Counted from the first letter of the stretch, positions 1 to 14,420 are shown. The stretch is DNA of 64,000 nucleotides from Taeniopygia guttata (GCF_048771995.1 NC_133032.1:22483501-22547500); one strand, 5' to 3'. Made by a program: numbers and translations. The notes: generated by a model not told the origin, from the sequence alone.

Positions 1-3000
1 GGACCAGGCTTGAGGGTCCGTGCACAGGGAGAGCAGACAGACACTAGCAGTCAGCAAACAAGCAGATACCAGGGAGGTCTGTCACCTGTCACTACTGTGC
101 CTTCTGCCACAGACACCCAAGTGGGCTTTTGGGTATGAGGCATACCCTTGTTTGTTCTGGTGAATGGACTGGACAGAAGTACTGATCTTATGTGCTCTGA
201 TACAGAAAAGTCCTTTCAGCCTCTCAGGTAAGCTGTGAGGGAGATTCACCTTGGCCTTCCCCAGTCTCTGTTGTGCCAGACAGCCAAAATGAGTGATTAA
301 GGCAAGAAAATTAAAGTGCAGTGGGGGGTGAATGATTGGAAATATTCATTAGTGTAGCCTCTATTCTCTTATTTCTCATGAAAATACTTCTAAAAATGAG
401 TGCATGAACAGTAGGTTAGTTTGTACAACATTCTTAGAAGCAGGGACTCTGGAGATGCACATGGAGAAGGCATGATGCCAGGATTAGCAGGAATGCAGAC
501 AATTGGATGCTTTGAGCTGTGGGCAAAGGAGAGAGGTGCTTGTATATTTATCACCTATTCTCAGTCAGCTTTCACTTAGGAGGAGATTGATCACCTCCAG
601 CTTTTTTCATGGGAAAATTTCCTGTATCATGTGGCCTCAGCCCTTGCTTTAACTTGCATCAGACCAATGTTAAAGTAGTCCAGCAGTTGTTAACAGTCAG
701 CCAAGAGGTTTTTTTACTTCTGGAAGTTGGAAAAGAAATTAGATGGTTTTAGAGTGAGGATTTAATGAGATGAATCTTGAGGTATTCTTCAGAGCCCATT
801 TGCAGCTTGCTCAGTGCAGGAGCAGGATGAGCTCAGGGACCTCTGTGTGAGCTCTCCCAGCTAAACTGGGTTTTGCTTCAGCCAACAGCCAAGTAATCTT
901 GGAGTGTGCAGGGCAAGTACCCGGCCTGAAGCCAGCTTCAGAGCAGAAAAAAGACATGTACCTCCTGGCCAAACAGGACAGGAAAGGCTCTGTTAGCTGG
1001 GCTACCTGGAACACCGAGAGACAGTGGGGGCCTGAGACAACTTCATAATTGTGAAGGTCTGTTGTAATGTACAGCCATGCACATTATAAAGATAAAATTC
1101 CTCATTATTAATCTTTTCAGAAATCAAATTTGGACATTGGTCTGCACCTATCAATTCAGGTGGGTGAAACAATCAAGAGGCATGTGATAAAGAGAGATCC
1201 TGATGATGAGAAGGGATTGCTTTAAAGAGTGGTGCCCCTGGAGGAAGCCTTTATAGCACTGTGCTGAGGAGGGGAGATCAGCATGATAAAGACAGAATTG
1301 CTGAAAGGACACAAAGGAAGCCAGGGAGCAGGAAGGGGAAGGCACTGAACAGGGCATGGGGTCAGCAGTTGAAATCTTGAAGAAGGACAGATGGAATGGA
1401 GAGAGTGAAGATGAGACTTGTAAAGAAAAAAAGAAGACAACTGGTTCACCCAAGGTTTGGGTGAACTAGAAAGTGCGGAGAGAGAAGATTACATGGCTGC
1501 AGAGAAATAAAGATGTGCATATGCATGTTCAGGCACTCTGATATGTCAAAGAACAGACTGGGACTATTGATGTATTTGGTGCCATGTTTCCAAACTGCTG
1601 CCTGTTGGGAGCCACATCCATCTGTCTTTAGTTTTTTCTTCCACCAGGAGTATGTACTAAGTACCATCTGATTTACTCATAAAGTATAAAACAACCACTG
1701 CTGAAGGGAAAATGTAATGCTATTCAATGGATAAGGCACCTGAACCTTTGATATTATTACTGGGGATATCAGAACTGGTGAAGCCTGAAAGTACAGCATT
1801 TAGAAATTTGGGAAGTTGTTCAGCTGGAGTGGGAATAGAGTTGATGCAGGAAAATCCTGAGAGCATCAAGAAAGAAGTTAGAAGTTTGATGATCATGAAG
1901 ATGATGCTTCTTATTATTATCAGTCTGCCTTTACAAAGGTACCAATGAGAGATCATATTGGTTTTCCTGTACAACTGCACTGCTCAAAAGTATCTTGAAT
2001 ATCAAATGCAATTTGTTGAAATCCATAGTCCTGATGTTCTGCTAGAATAGAATATATTATATCCTATCTATATATTTTTTCCTTTTTCTTCAGGAGCCCA
2101 CTGGTAGCCAATGCAATTTTCCTATAAGGAAAGCATTTCAAAGGGTCAGGTCCACATATTTCTGATACCATCCATGGAAAGTAGCATTTCTGACAGACCA
2201 GCATGCAAATCTATTTTTTGTGTCTGTGAATGCATTGTGGCTTCTGTTTGGTTGTTAGGGGATTTCTTGTTTGTTTGCTAGAGAGCCTGGCTAATATGCA
2301 GTTTTTGTTGATCTGCTAATGCTGTGGAAGGTCTGAGTTCAGTGGTATTGCCTGTACATTATAAATACTGTGCACACATTTTATCCAGATACTGTACAGC
2401 CTCGTCAGAGTCCCAGAAATCCCTGACTGTCCCAGATGGGTTCGTTTGCACTTTGTGGAGTGCAGGACATAAGTTTTGTCATGAGGAAGATGGGTTAGAC
2501 CAATTCTGCTTGCCTTTCTCTGTAGGCTTGCACCATGCATCTCTTCTGAGACAGAGTAAGCACACTGTTTATGGATGTGATTTTTTGCCATCAAAACAAT
2601 AATGCTATCTCTAGTCCTACTTAGATGTGCTGATACTAATAAGACATATTAGTAAAAAGATATTTCCCTCTAATAAGTAAGGTTTTGTTAAATAAGGACG
2701 CTTTTTAACAGTTTTCATGCATGGAAGAGAAAGGGATAAAAGAGAGGAAAGACGTGTTGCTTTGGCTACACTGATCTAGTTAAAGTAGCACCATTTTTGT
2801 GTGTAGACAAGAGCTTAGGAAATGTGCAGGTCTTAGTCTGGGGGCAGGACTTTAAAGCACCCATTGAAGTCTAGTGTCAGTTTTCAAGGCTGAAGAATAT
2901 TATTTTATTTAGGCTTCCAGACCAGCCTTGTTCCAGGAATGCACTTAGGTTGTTTTTAAAGCAAACATGAAATCAATAGCCTGGTGTTCTGCTCTGCTAT

Positions 3001-6000
3001 TTCTTGCCAGAGCCTAAGGACCACACATGGGTTTTCCCTCCTCTTCGTCACACTGCCAGGCGTGCTCTCGGATAACGGCAGGCAGTTCTTGGGGATGAAT
3101 GCAGAGAGGTTCCAAATGGCCAAACATGCACTGGACATCTGGGCAGGTTTTGCTGCAAAGTATTTTCCATCAGGCTTCTCTCCAGATATTGCCATGAAAG
3201 GACCAACTCACACCACCCTTTCACAGATTTTATCCAGCCTCTGACTTCAGTGGAAGTTTTATCTGAGTAAAGCTCAAATAGGAGCCTGTTGGCTTACCTC
3301 ACCATTTACAATGTTCCTGGTGGAAGCTAGGGCTGTGGGTTTCATTTTGACCCTGGCAAACACCAGCCCTGAGAGCAATACAGCACTGTGCCCTCCTGCA
3401 CACCACTCCAGTGATTGCCTCCGCGCAATTTCCCTGGATTCTTGTTTGGTGCAGGAAAATAACTTTTGTCCATCCTGTGCTGGGAACAGGGGCTTCACCT
3501 GGAGTAACAGATTCTGAATGCCTATCCATGTAGGACTGGCCTGCAATTGAGTATTCCCGACTCCAAGCAGCCACCATCCTCATGAGCTAAATAACAGCCT
3601 CTAGCCAGCTACTGACCTCTCTTGAGACATGAATGCTCCTTTGGTTTCTAGCAGCTCCCTCGGGCCAGGCCAGCTCCTATCCTGCAGGGTTTGAAGCTGA
3701 ACAACCGTATGGTACCAGGACAGGTCCCCAGACAGAAATGAAAGCACACATTAGCAAAGAGGAGAGAAACAGGCTAAAATTGGAAGTGACCATTTTGTGT
3801 TTGATGTTATTCAGAGGAGCCTGTTCTTCATTTAGGGCATTAATAGTTGTAACAGAAGCTGTAATATTTCAACAACAGTGGTGATTAGGAGCAAAGAGGC
3901 AGCTAATCTCCATCTAAAAAGAGCTAACTAGCCCGTCCTTTAGCCCCCACCGCACTGTCACATTTAAATACCATGAATATTCACTGCTTGGCACCCAGCT
4001 GGCATCTGAGCTGTTTTGACACAAAAACCTTCAAATTCAAAGAGTTTTTAATCAGTCTGCAAGAGAGAGAAGAAAGTGAGAGAAAGAAATAGGAACAGAG
4101 AAAATGAATCAATGAGTTCAACGGAGAGGGGGGTATCCGAATCCAGTTAACCCCCTCCTTTCCCTGCAGACATAAGTGCTGCCTCTGCAGCCCTCTCCCA
4201 GGCTGCAGGGGAGTGGAGGAGGAGCACACCATCCCCCCTGGGCAGCCTCAGACCTCCTGAGTGCTCAATCCTACCCTGGAACCCCATGTTCCTGGGTACT
4301 CCATCCTAACTGAGTGCCCATTCTGCCTGGCTGCCCCATTTCCTCCAGCTATCCCATCCCATGCCAATATCCTTTGCTTCGGGCACCTCCTCCCGCTCAC
4401 CTTCCCATTCTTAAAACGCACCCCCTTCTGCTGCTTGTACTTGTTTCCTGGCACAGGGCTCTCACCTTTGCCTGTGTTGGTGACTGGTTACCAATATTCT
4501 TGTTGCAGACAGCACAGTTTCACTCACGGTATGAGTGCTTTCGAGCAGCCAGAGCACCTGCAAAGAGTTTTCAGCTCAGAAGGAGCTGCCATCTCCAGTA
4601 TCCTTATTGGAATCTCAAAGTTGCCTACAGCCCACACAAACCTCTCTGCATCAGCTTTAGCAGCAGGATTAACTATGCAGCTACAATCACTGAAAATCAT
4701 GCCTTGTCCTGCAAGAAATAACCCCACAATACTCTGAAGGGTAAAGTTTTACCAGCACTGTGGATCATGGCTCTGACAGATCACCCAGCAGTCCCCAGTT
4801 AACCTGGGTCAGTCCCATACACACAAGTGAATTTCTGTCAAATTAGTCTAAGCACACAACACAGAATTTATGCAACTTTACGCTGTTATGTCTACTTGTG
4901 GTAGACAGTTTTTAGCTGATTTGGCAGGACAGTAGTGTGGTGTAGGACCTGGTCTACTCCAACACCTTGCCATGAAAAAAACTGACTGGTCTAAATTTTC
5001 TAAATGTGTTTAACTTGGTGGAGTGCTAGATCTATGTTTCATGTCATATGGCTGTGGCATTTTTGATCAATACTGGCAACCCCAGAGTCAGATTTGTTTT
5101 CTAATCAAACTGCAGCCTAAGGCTCAAAACTTTGTGGCCCAGGCTGCAGACCTCAACGATGTGTGGGGAATCTGTACTTGCACCTCAGGTGGCAGCATGT
5201 TCAGAGAGCCATGGGGACTTTTCCAGCCTACTGTGTCTTCAAGGAGTCTGTTGTGGGCTTAAACTACACATAGGTTGTTGTCTCATTTGCCTTCAGGGTC
5301 TTTAAAACTGAAATGCACCTCAAAAGCCAATGTTCCAGTCCTTTTAAGGAAAACCTCTATCGAAGTGAAGTATAGAAGCCTGGGACTAATTTAGACAGAT
5401 TATTATGGTCACTGCAAAGGATACTGATATCCAGGAAGGTGCTGTTGTGCAGACCTTCCAAGGCAGGCTGTGCTGAGGGAAGGAGTTGCAGTTGGAAACA
5501 AGAACACAGTGTCTGGAAGTCCAAGGCCAAAGAGGAAAATAAGCAACTAGCACACGAGGAGCAAAGCTGCATCTCACTGGCAGTGGAACAGAAGATCTCT
5601 TGGTAGAACAAAAGAGAGCAGGGTTAGTGAGGAGCCTGAAGGCTCTGCCATGTGGTGTGATGAAAAGTGGTGCCACAGAGGAGGGACTGGGAGCAATGAC
5701 GGCAATGCTGTGTCAGATCTGCACTCCATTATTCTGTCTGGGCTGGAGGTGGAGCCTTATGGACATCAGGGAAGGACAGCAAGGAGAAATTGGTGCAACT
5801 AAGATGGAAGATGAGAGTTTGGGAGCAGGTTTTCCCTGTGTGGGTTTTCCAAATCTAAAGCTAATGTAAGATTTATTAGGAGTTACTGAAGCTGTGGTGA
5901 CTTCTACTGAATACAGTCTGGGACTCCTTTGGGAGGAAGAAGTAGAAAGATTTGGGTTCCACATTTCCTTAGTGCTCTCAAGATCCTCTGATGCTCTCCA

Positions 6001-7140
6001 GATACAGAGATTTCACCCAGGACTTTAAAATTTACAAGCATGAACACAATAGCCAAATGTGCTTTGTAATCTCTTCCCAGGCAGCAGACAAAGTGGGTTT
6101 TGCATAGATTGGTACTTACTCTATTCAAGTTGATAATTATTTTGAATGGAATGCTCCCCATGAAGCATGTCTGGAACAGTATCAAACCCTATGGGCTGTG
6201 GGAGGCACATCCATCAGCTGCACGCTGGGGTGTATTCTGGAAAAGCTCACAGCTGGATAGGAGGATCCATTTTCCTATATACTTAAATGAGAAAATAGCA
6301 AAGCTTTTCTTTAGTCTCTTCTTGCCAACATCTGGCCACAACTTAAAATGAATTTGCACAGTTGCTATGAACTGTATCTGGGCATGCTTCCTTTGCCTAT
6401 GGAAAAATGTGGGAATCTAATCATCCAGTACAAAAAGAAGGTGTTCCAGCTAATATGCGCCTCAAAGACCCTAAGGACATGGAATTGGAATGTTTTTGAG
6501 GAGATGGATCAAAACTATTTTATTTGATATTCACCTACAGTTTTCTATTGCCTGACTCCATCATATTTGCATGCAGCCAACAAGTTCTGTATTAGGAAAG
6601 GAAAATCCAGGCTGAGCTGCAGGCAGCAGAGGTGTTGATCTGGCAGCTCTCACTACCTGAGTCCACTTTCTCCCCATCCTGTCCCAAGAGTAGCATGGTG
6701 CTGCTGTGGTGCTGCTTGGAGGGTGGGGGATTCAGATAAGACATAAAATAGAAGCTGTGGCCATCTGTGGCCATTAAAATTCCATGACACCTTTTGGTAC
6801 TGAAGCAGTTGGTGCTAAAAGTAGCCCACTTGCAATACAAGGCAGACAAGTCTCATGCAGCCTGTGAGAAGGTGCCTGGTGAGATTTCACCGGTGTTTTT
6901 CTGCCTGCAGCAGAGAGTGGGGCAGGCCCTTAGACTCACTGCCCAACAGTCAGTAATCCCAGAGCTGGGAGCAGAGCTGCTGCATCCCTGTGACCAGCAA
7001 CAAAGCTGAAAAGGAAAGAGCTATGTATGGATTGTACAGCATGCTAATAAGAGAGCTCTATTGTTCCTGCAACTGGATTTACACAAGCAGTGCTGCTGGA
7101 TGGTGGGACATAAATGGACAAGTCTATTTGCAGGAGGTAG
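1..7140. other. Intergenic DNA, no gene recognised
   Basis: I find no exon with a recognisable protein family on either strand. Open frames are short, overlap one another on both strands and are not flanked by consistent splice sites. A stretch at about 3930-4030 contains AT-rich motifs (TTTAAATA, a TTCAAAG TCF/LEF-like site, TTTTTAATCA) and could be a non-coding regulatory element, but this is only inference. At about 4260-4460 the sequence is pyrimidine-rich with loose repeats of 'ccatcc/tgccc', which explains the long chance open frames there. Confidence 0.6.
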
Positions 7141-7202
7141 AACCACAGAACAGTTTGGGTTGGAAGGGACCTTTAAAGGCTATATAGTCCAACCCCCCCC
7201 CA
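7141..7202 (-). mobile_element. CR1 LINE 3'-end fragment
   Basis: The plus strand reads 'ccacagaa..gtttgggttgg' followed by 'aagggacctttaaag' and 'tagtccaaccccc'. This is the reverse complement of the conserved 3' end of avian CR1 retrotransposons. Only about 60 bp is left, so it is a 5'-truncated copy, as most CR1 insertions are. It ends in a run of nine C residues. The orientation of the element is minus. Confidence 0.85.
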
Positions 7203-9399
7203 GAATTTTTTAAGTTTTTGGGAACCTTGCAGCAAGCCACACAGTGAGATGTAGCCTGACACTCCAAGGTTGTTATGTGAGATAAGACTCAAGCTGTGGT
7301 TGTAGATTGAATCATATCTCTGCAACTGTTAGAAAACTAAATTTGGGGTGAAAGAAAAGGCCCTACATAAAATGAACTCTAATCTACCACACAGAGGAGT
7401 GGAAAGCTGTGGTGATGCTGGGGACCTTTACTGACTGACAGTTTACAGATCCCATCCTTGGCACTTGCTCTCATCCCTGAGTCTCCCTGCTGTGCAGTGA
7501 CCCAGGGCAGGAATCAATCCAACTGAAAAATAAACATTTTTTTTTTCCTAGAGTTGTTTTTTATCTGGACGAGTTCTCTGGTCTCATTCACCATGCGCTA
7601 CACAGATAGCATGCTGGCACAGCTGGTGGTGCAGGGTATGCCACAGCCTGCCCAGAGTGCTCTCCTGTGTGCCAGGCCTGACCTACAGTTTGCACAGAAG
7701 GAGCAAGGGCAATAAATGCCTCTCTCAAAGACCCTTCAGTATTTCTCGAGTAATCAGTGCAAATCATCCCAAAATGCTGCTACTGGGGTTTTGCACTTGA
7801 TGCATAAGGATGCTGGAGCTTTAGGAAACTTACTGTGTGGCATCCTAAAACTGAAAAACAACAGCAGCGCTTTATGCCTTGATTCCCTTTTGTCTGTAAT
7901 AGCTCTCTTGCAGAATCCTATCTTCTCTGTCCTTCTCTGTGAGGAAAAAAAAATCTGGTATTTCCCTTTGCTCCTTCCCTGGCACATCCTGTGTGCATGA
8001 GAGCTTGCCCAACATTCCTGGTATGTCCTCTGTTAGGAAGGTGTTGTGTCTACACCCCAGGGGAAAAGCTGCTTGGTCTGGCATGGTGGCTGGAATCCCT
8101 ACGGCACCAGCCCACCTGAGCCGCTGCCCAGGGCTGTGAGCCCTTTCTGCTGCTGTGTTCCATCTCTCTGCTGCTGCTTCCCAGGCAGCATGTGATCTTC
8201 TGCGGTCTGCTCTGCCTTCTACAGGGAATGGGTTAACGCTATAAAATAGCCTTTTTATGGAACCTCTTGGCAACGCAGAAAACTTTCCCATTGCCAGGGT
8301 GTTCTTTTTATTCAAAAATTTGTTCCCAGAAAGCAGCCCATTTAAACAGGTTTTCTCTATTAAGGGGCTTCAGCTGCATTTAGGGTTTTTGGAGCTTATT
8401 CAGTGTGCTGTAAACTGCAAAATAATGTCCTACAATAGATTTGTCTGAAGGAACTGAAGTGTGTACTCCTGTCATTCTGCCTACTGTGGGAGCTCCTTGA
8501 AAGCCAGATGTCACATCCAAAGAGTAATCTGTGTTTACAAACACATAGCCACATATACTCAACATTTTCAGCGGCCACCAAACTGAAATTCAAATCCTGC
8601 AAATTTGCTTCTCTACCCACCTGCCCTGCACACAGCCAAAGCAGGAAAAAAAAAAACTTTCCAGAACTTGGATGGGATCATCTCTTTTATTTAGATGAGG
8701 AAAACACACATTGCTGTATGCAGAGGGCTGAGTTTAACTTCCCAGCTGGGGCCTCTCATCTGTAAATTCTTGAAGACAGAAAAACACCAACTGCTCTCAA
8801 GATAATCCAATTTCCCTTCTTTCCCACTCAGAGGAAGACTGCCTACTCCCCCACTCCATGTGGGTTTCAGTCTGGCAGAACTTCTCCCAACCACTATACC
8901 CCGGGCAAGATCCATATCAAAGCTTCAGCCCCCCAGGGATCATTAGAAGGCATTTATTTCTGCATATTCCAGTCAGGGATGCAGGGGCAGGGGTGGAGGA
9001 GGCAGATAACTTCATTCACAATGCAAATAGGCTGCCTTTACTTTCAACCTTTTCTAAAAACCTGGAGATATTAAAAAAACATTAGCTCTTCTAAAATAAT
9101 AAATATACTAATTGTGCTGCATGTTATATTGCTGGTGCCTCCAGAAAAGTGTCCTGGCACCATTTGATGGGAAAAGCCAGTGAAATCTGTTAACTCTGCT
9201 CTTGCCCTCACTCCCCAAATTGCTGGTAGAAGTTCAGTCGAGTGGGCTGAACCCATATTAGAGCACTTGGCTAATTTAAGAAAGATTGTTAGTAGGTAGT
9301 TTTGCACAACAGGACCAAGATGCTTTGAGGACTGAGGGGAAAGTCAACCCAATTCTCTCTGCAAATTTGAAGCACTAGTCTGTGATTTACTAAGAGGGA

Positions 9400-9640
9400 G
9401 CAGTGAGTTATTAAGCTGATCACAGTGCAGCATCCTGCTCCTTTAGTCCAGAGGGAGCCAGCTATTTAATAAATCAGAAACCAGCGCTAAACTACAGGGA
9501 TAAAAGGATCTACATTAATATGAAAGTATTAATATCTGGGAGAGCAGATTATAATCTAAATGGGTTAGAATGAGATAGCACCATTGTTTAGAAGAAACAG
9601 CTTGCTCCTAATCTCATTAGAGCTGTAATCATACTAGCAA
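9400..9640. promoter_or_regulatory. Possible enhancer-like block (homeodomain/SOX motifs)
   Basis: The block is rich in TAAT/ATTA cores, has a SOX-like CCATTGTTT near 9582, and contains an inverted repeat ATTAATA-tgaaag-TATTAAT at 9514-9533. Its composition differs from the surrounding T/C-rich sequence and resembles vertebrate developmental non-coding elements. No comparison could be run, so the call rests on motif density alone. Confidence 0.2.
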
Positions 9641-12600
9641 TGGAAGATATCTTCAGACCCTTGAAAGCAGTTTGGAGGCCTGGTAAATGTGGTGATCATG
9701 CTGGGTGGGTTCAAAAAGCCGCCTAAAGCTGCCTTTCAGTGTCAGCTGGACGATCTGTCTGAAGGAACCAGAATGTTCAACTGAAGGGGATGATATGGCT
9801 TTTCCTTCTGAAGGATGTGCAGCTTTGCAGAAGTTCTGCACCACTTGCAAAAGTGAGCATTGTCCAGAGACATTCACAGCTGGGGAGGTTTCTCTGCTCC
9901 ACTTCACTCCAAAACTTTATCTGGAGCCACAGGGCAGTTGGGTGGAAATCTGTAAGATGAGGCTATGTTCCCTCTCCCTCAGTTGTACCAAAGGGGACTT
10001 GGCATTGCAGTGCCTGCTATGAAAGTGTAGAAAAGGATGGAGTCAAATTCAGGGACTGTTTCCCCCCAGGCCCTGGGGGGAAACAGAGCAGCTCCTTCAG
10101 GGTCCTCTTCCTTGTCTCTGCAGTTGCCTCAGGCACAGCTGGATGTGAAGGGTCCAATCCTCCCTGCTCATAGATTGCTTCTCTCCAGGCCTCCCATTTT
10201 TTTCCTCATGTGTATTGAGTGGAGCAAGCCTGCCCTGGCAGATTGTGATGCAGCCTGGGCACATGCAGGCATCTCCCTGAAGACACGTGATGGCTAGCAA
10301 CCTGTCTGCATTGGTCATGTCCAAATGATAAAGGTTCCACCCCTGCCAGCAGGGCAGCTGCTTTCCTGGGTTTCTCTCTGCCACCTTCAAAGACATTCTC
10401 AGATTGCCTCCTCACTCAGCCCCCAAGATAGCCTCATTCTGCTTCCAGGAGCCTCAAACATGGTCCCAAGTTTGGGGCTCACAGCTATCTCCAATTGTCT
10501 TTCATGTCTTTTTGCACAGGATCTGTAATAGATGGTCAGCATCCCTGCTCCCAGGTCTCTTGCAAACTATCTTCTCTCATTGTCATTAAATCTTCCAGGT
10601 CTGTGTCCAACTGAATGGCTCCGAGAGGGTTTTGTCTAAAACAGACATCTAATCAAGTGAGAAGCCTTCAGCATTTACCCATTGAAGCATAGTGTGGTTT
10701 ATCTTGGGGCTTTTCACCAAATGCAGCATGCATGTCTGTCACAGGGACATTACATTTACAATACACGTTCTGCAGCTCAGCCCTCAGCTCACCAGCATCA
10801 GCATGGTGATCTGAGCAACAGCATCGTGTTTAGCTCATAAGAATTGTTCCCAGACTTCATCATGGGGGTAGTTGACCTTGGCAGTACTGTCACATGGTGA
10901 TAAACCCAAGAGCTCAGTTCAGAGACATAATTTTTTTCAGCCTTTTTGTTCTAAATCCAGTCAAAGTGTGAAATGGCCCAGATTTAACTAGCAGGGAAAA
11001 TTCTGCAAATGAAATGCAACAACCATTACTGATGAGAAGGGTGAAGCCAAAGTGAGACTCATTGCTAAGAGCTGTTATTTTCCTCTGGCACCTGTGACAC
11101 TTCCAGCCTTAGTCACTGAAATAATTTTTCCAGCACATCCTTCAGGGAAGTGCCCAGTCAGGCCAGCAATCTGGCTCATGTTTGCTTCATTACAGACCCT
11201 TGTCTGAGACATTGCAAACAGACAAACTATGGCCCAGCTTCCAGGCCAAGGCTGGCACATAGAGCTTAATCCACTCAGGATATGACAGACCTTCCATAAC
11301 ACATGGTTTTGATTTTCACAAATATTGAGACTATTCTTTGCATTAATGATAAAGTGGATTAAACATGCCCCGTTTTCCTAGATAGTGCCCTTCTGGAGTT
11401 TCAATGGGACCAAAGTAGATCTGGCATTTAAAGTAAGAAATCCCTGTTTAGCGTGTGGGAGTCTCTGGAGAGGCCTCAGATCTGCATTGCAGCTGTGAAA
11501 TACAGCATCTCCTCTGTTGCTTATCAGAGATTTACGTTTCTCCTGGGAAAATTTTGCCCAAAGGATTCAGCCCTTGCCAAATTTTCTACTGGAATTTGTT
11601 TGTTTATTTTAAATTTCTTTTTAAACATCTGTAACCAACAGACCTAAAATATGCTCTAAATCTATCAACTTCAGTTAATATCTTAAAATAAAATTATTAA
11701 AAAATTAATTCCTCCAGGCTGCCAACTTCTATTTCTAAGACTTAGTCTAAAATAGATATAAATGACTGAAATTCTAAATCCAGGAAATGTGAGGTTTAAT
11801 TGGAAAGAAAAACAGTTTTTCTTTTCTCCTGTGCTACTACACCTGCTCTTGATATCTGATTCTCCTGAATTTTAAAATGGCCCATCTCAAACAGGCATAT
11901 GGGTATATAATGGTGTTCCTTTGACGCCTGTGCCCACTTTGCAGCCACAAGGAAATACAGGTACCCCAGGAACAAGTCACTCAGAGACAGCTCTGCCTCA
12001 TCTCCTCCCCACTCAGTCCTCCCAGAGAGCTTTCCCCTCTTCTATGCTCTCTTCCTTCACCGTGTCTATATTCATTTGTCATGCAAAAAATATCAGGGCA
12101 GGAATGGAGCCAGATATTTTAGGTCCAGTACATAATCTAATATTTTCCATGGTTTCTACCATGCTGAAAGGCAGAATTTTGCCATGATGCTGGGTGGACC
12201 CTGGAGATGACATTTGGCTGTGAATGCAACTACATTTCCCACAGCTTCAGGGGTGTTCCAAGCAAGTGGGTGGGTTGGATCTATAAATACTAATCCATAC
12301 TTCAGTTTACAGGGAGAGATGGTAGAAAACACACAACTACAATCTGTTCAGAGAATTTATTAATCTTAAATCCTCAGGAGGTATCTCTGCTTACTTCACA
12401 AACCTCTGTTTGTTGGAAATACTATTCTGATAAACAATTTTCTCAGCCTCAGCATTGCAGCAGTATACAGCAGAGGATGTCAGCATTGCAGACGTTACAG
12501 GTGAGGATGATCATATGGTCCTTTTTGGTCTTTGTGCAGGGTTGTTCTCCCCAGTACAAAGGTGTAGGACCACAGTTCTTTTCTCACAGCTGCACCATAT

Positions 12601-13959
12601 GTAGACATCTGCAACACATGAAGCACTTGGGCATCAGCAATCATAATCAAGCCCTGAAAGTGAAATTTCAAGGAAAGGTACTCCCCAAGGAGTATCCCAC
12701 AGTCCTCTGGATTGTACTCAAGTGATGCTAGATGGAGATCTTCCAGAATATCTCAGCATTAAATATGTTTGTCCTGGAAATAGATTCAACTGCATATTTT
12801 GAATGAAGTCTGTTTGCTCTGGAGAGAGCTAATGGTCAACTACCTGTAGGTATTTTTCCCATGTCATCATCTGGAATCCTGCTGACCGGTAACATACAGA
12901 GCTGTCAAATGTAATGTATGGCCAAGAATGGAGAATCCCCAGTTTCTGCCTGTTTCTGGTGGCTATCCAGGGCATATGGTATTCACTGAGGAGGATAGTG
13001 TGGGAGAACAACCTTCTAGTAAAAAGTGAATTCTGATGTTTGTATCTATATCCAAGCTGTTGCAGTGTATACAATGACTTGTATTTTAAGAGCCTTGCTA
13101 CCCTGTCTCATTACCCTGGAAAAGATTTTGCAATACTAAATAGAGAACAATCCCACTATCAGCAAATAATCTTCTAAGAGATAAATATGGTAAAACTGTC
13201 ATACTTGTCTTAGCCAATATTGATATAATCTCAATTCCATAAATTATTGCATTTGAAGACCTATTCTGGAACTATTCAGAGAACATACATGTGATGAGGT
13301 AAATGAGTAGAATATGATTTATCTTTAAAAGCTCAGGCTGTGTACCAGTACATATTGCTAAAAAGTAATTTTCATCATATGACCAGCTGGTTGAATGTCT
13401 TACTATGATACATCAGCATCGTGGTACTGTACATTTTGAAGGCAGTGCTAAATTCAGATCCTGTCTCCAGCTGAAGGGCTCAGGATGCCATGACTTGTTT
13501 GGGGCACTTGCTGAAGAGGAAAGCAAAGTTCAGGGCTGGATCCAGACTGAGAGCCACAGAGTCCCTATTTTCCTGCTGTCAGGAGCACTAGTTTTGGCTT
13601 ACTTGCTTGACTAGGAATGAATGGGACTGACTTGGTTTTCTTCCAGACCGGTTTTACTTTGCCTCATTATAAACTTCACCATGTACTGTCCTTTCCCCTG
13701 CCTTATCTCTCTGTCTCCTTCAAGGGCAATGCTGGAATGTAAGAGGGGTGCTTTTGCTGGGAGCTGTTCTGAGCTGAGAGGACAGGCAAAAGTGACCCTT
13801 TATCCTGCTTGGTGTTTCAAACAGCTTCCGCCTGCGGGGAGGGGATGTATTGAGAATGTGTGAGAGAAAACACTGAAAAGGGAAAAAAGGCACAAAAAGG
13901 GAGGAGAAAAAAAGTACAGCAAGGAAGCTAGAGACAAACTTCAAGTTGTGGATTATTTC

Positions 13960-14420
13960 TCACCCAGGCTCTAATTAGGAAGCCTTTTATGGGACTGTGA
14001 AGCTGTCAGGCTGCCAAATGTCAGCGTGTTTATCGGAGATCGGGCGGGTCTCCTGTCTGCAGCAGTGAGTTTGGTGCCATGGTCCTCCCGGGTCCTTCCA
14101 GCGTGTGTGACTCACTCGGCACTGGCACCTCCGGGGGCTTCAAGGCGCAGTGGAGGGCTCCTTCTTCTCCTTTAAAAACCCAAAATTAAACCCTTTCCTG
14201 GGATTTGGCCTCTTCATGCTGGTTCTGCATGGAGAGGGTTAACCATACAGTGCAGAGCAGCTTCAGCATATGTGAGTCAGATTCCCGGGGAAATCCCCAG
14301 CTTATCTGATGGAGCCTGTTAGTCTGCTAATTGAATAAGCTCCTATTAAAAGTGCAATGTTTTTTAATGACTGCTAACAACGGGCCAGATTCTGATCTGA
14401 TCTTTTCGCTCGGGATGGTT
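13960..14420. promoter_or_regulatory. Possible conserved non-coding element
   Basis: Two unique-looking, complex stretches, about 13960-14060 and 14310-14420, contain CTCTAATTAGG, TTTTATGGGACTG, GCTAATTGAATAAGC and TTTTTTAATGACTGCTAAC motifs. They flank a GC-richer segment. Homeodomain-type cores inside mixed-complexity sequence are typical of vertebrate enhancers. This is an inference from sequence character only. Confidence 0.2.

Noticed and set aside
4261-4737. 158-codon open frame on the plus strand, overlapped by a 135-codon frame
   Set aside because: Two long frames overlap in a pyrimidine-rich repetitive stretch, which is a composition effect. Residue make-up (Pro, Leu, Cys, His) resembles no protein family.
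7872-8315. 147-codon open frame on the minus strand
   Set aside because: No domain, no conserved motif, and overlapping open frames on the plus strand. It is best explained by chance.
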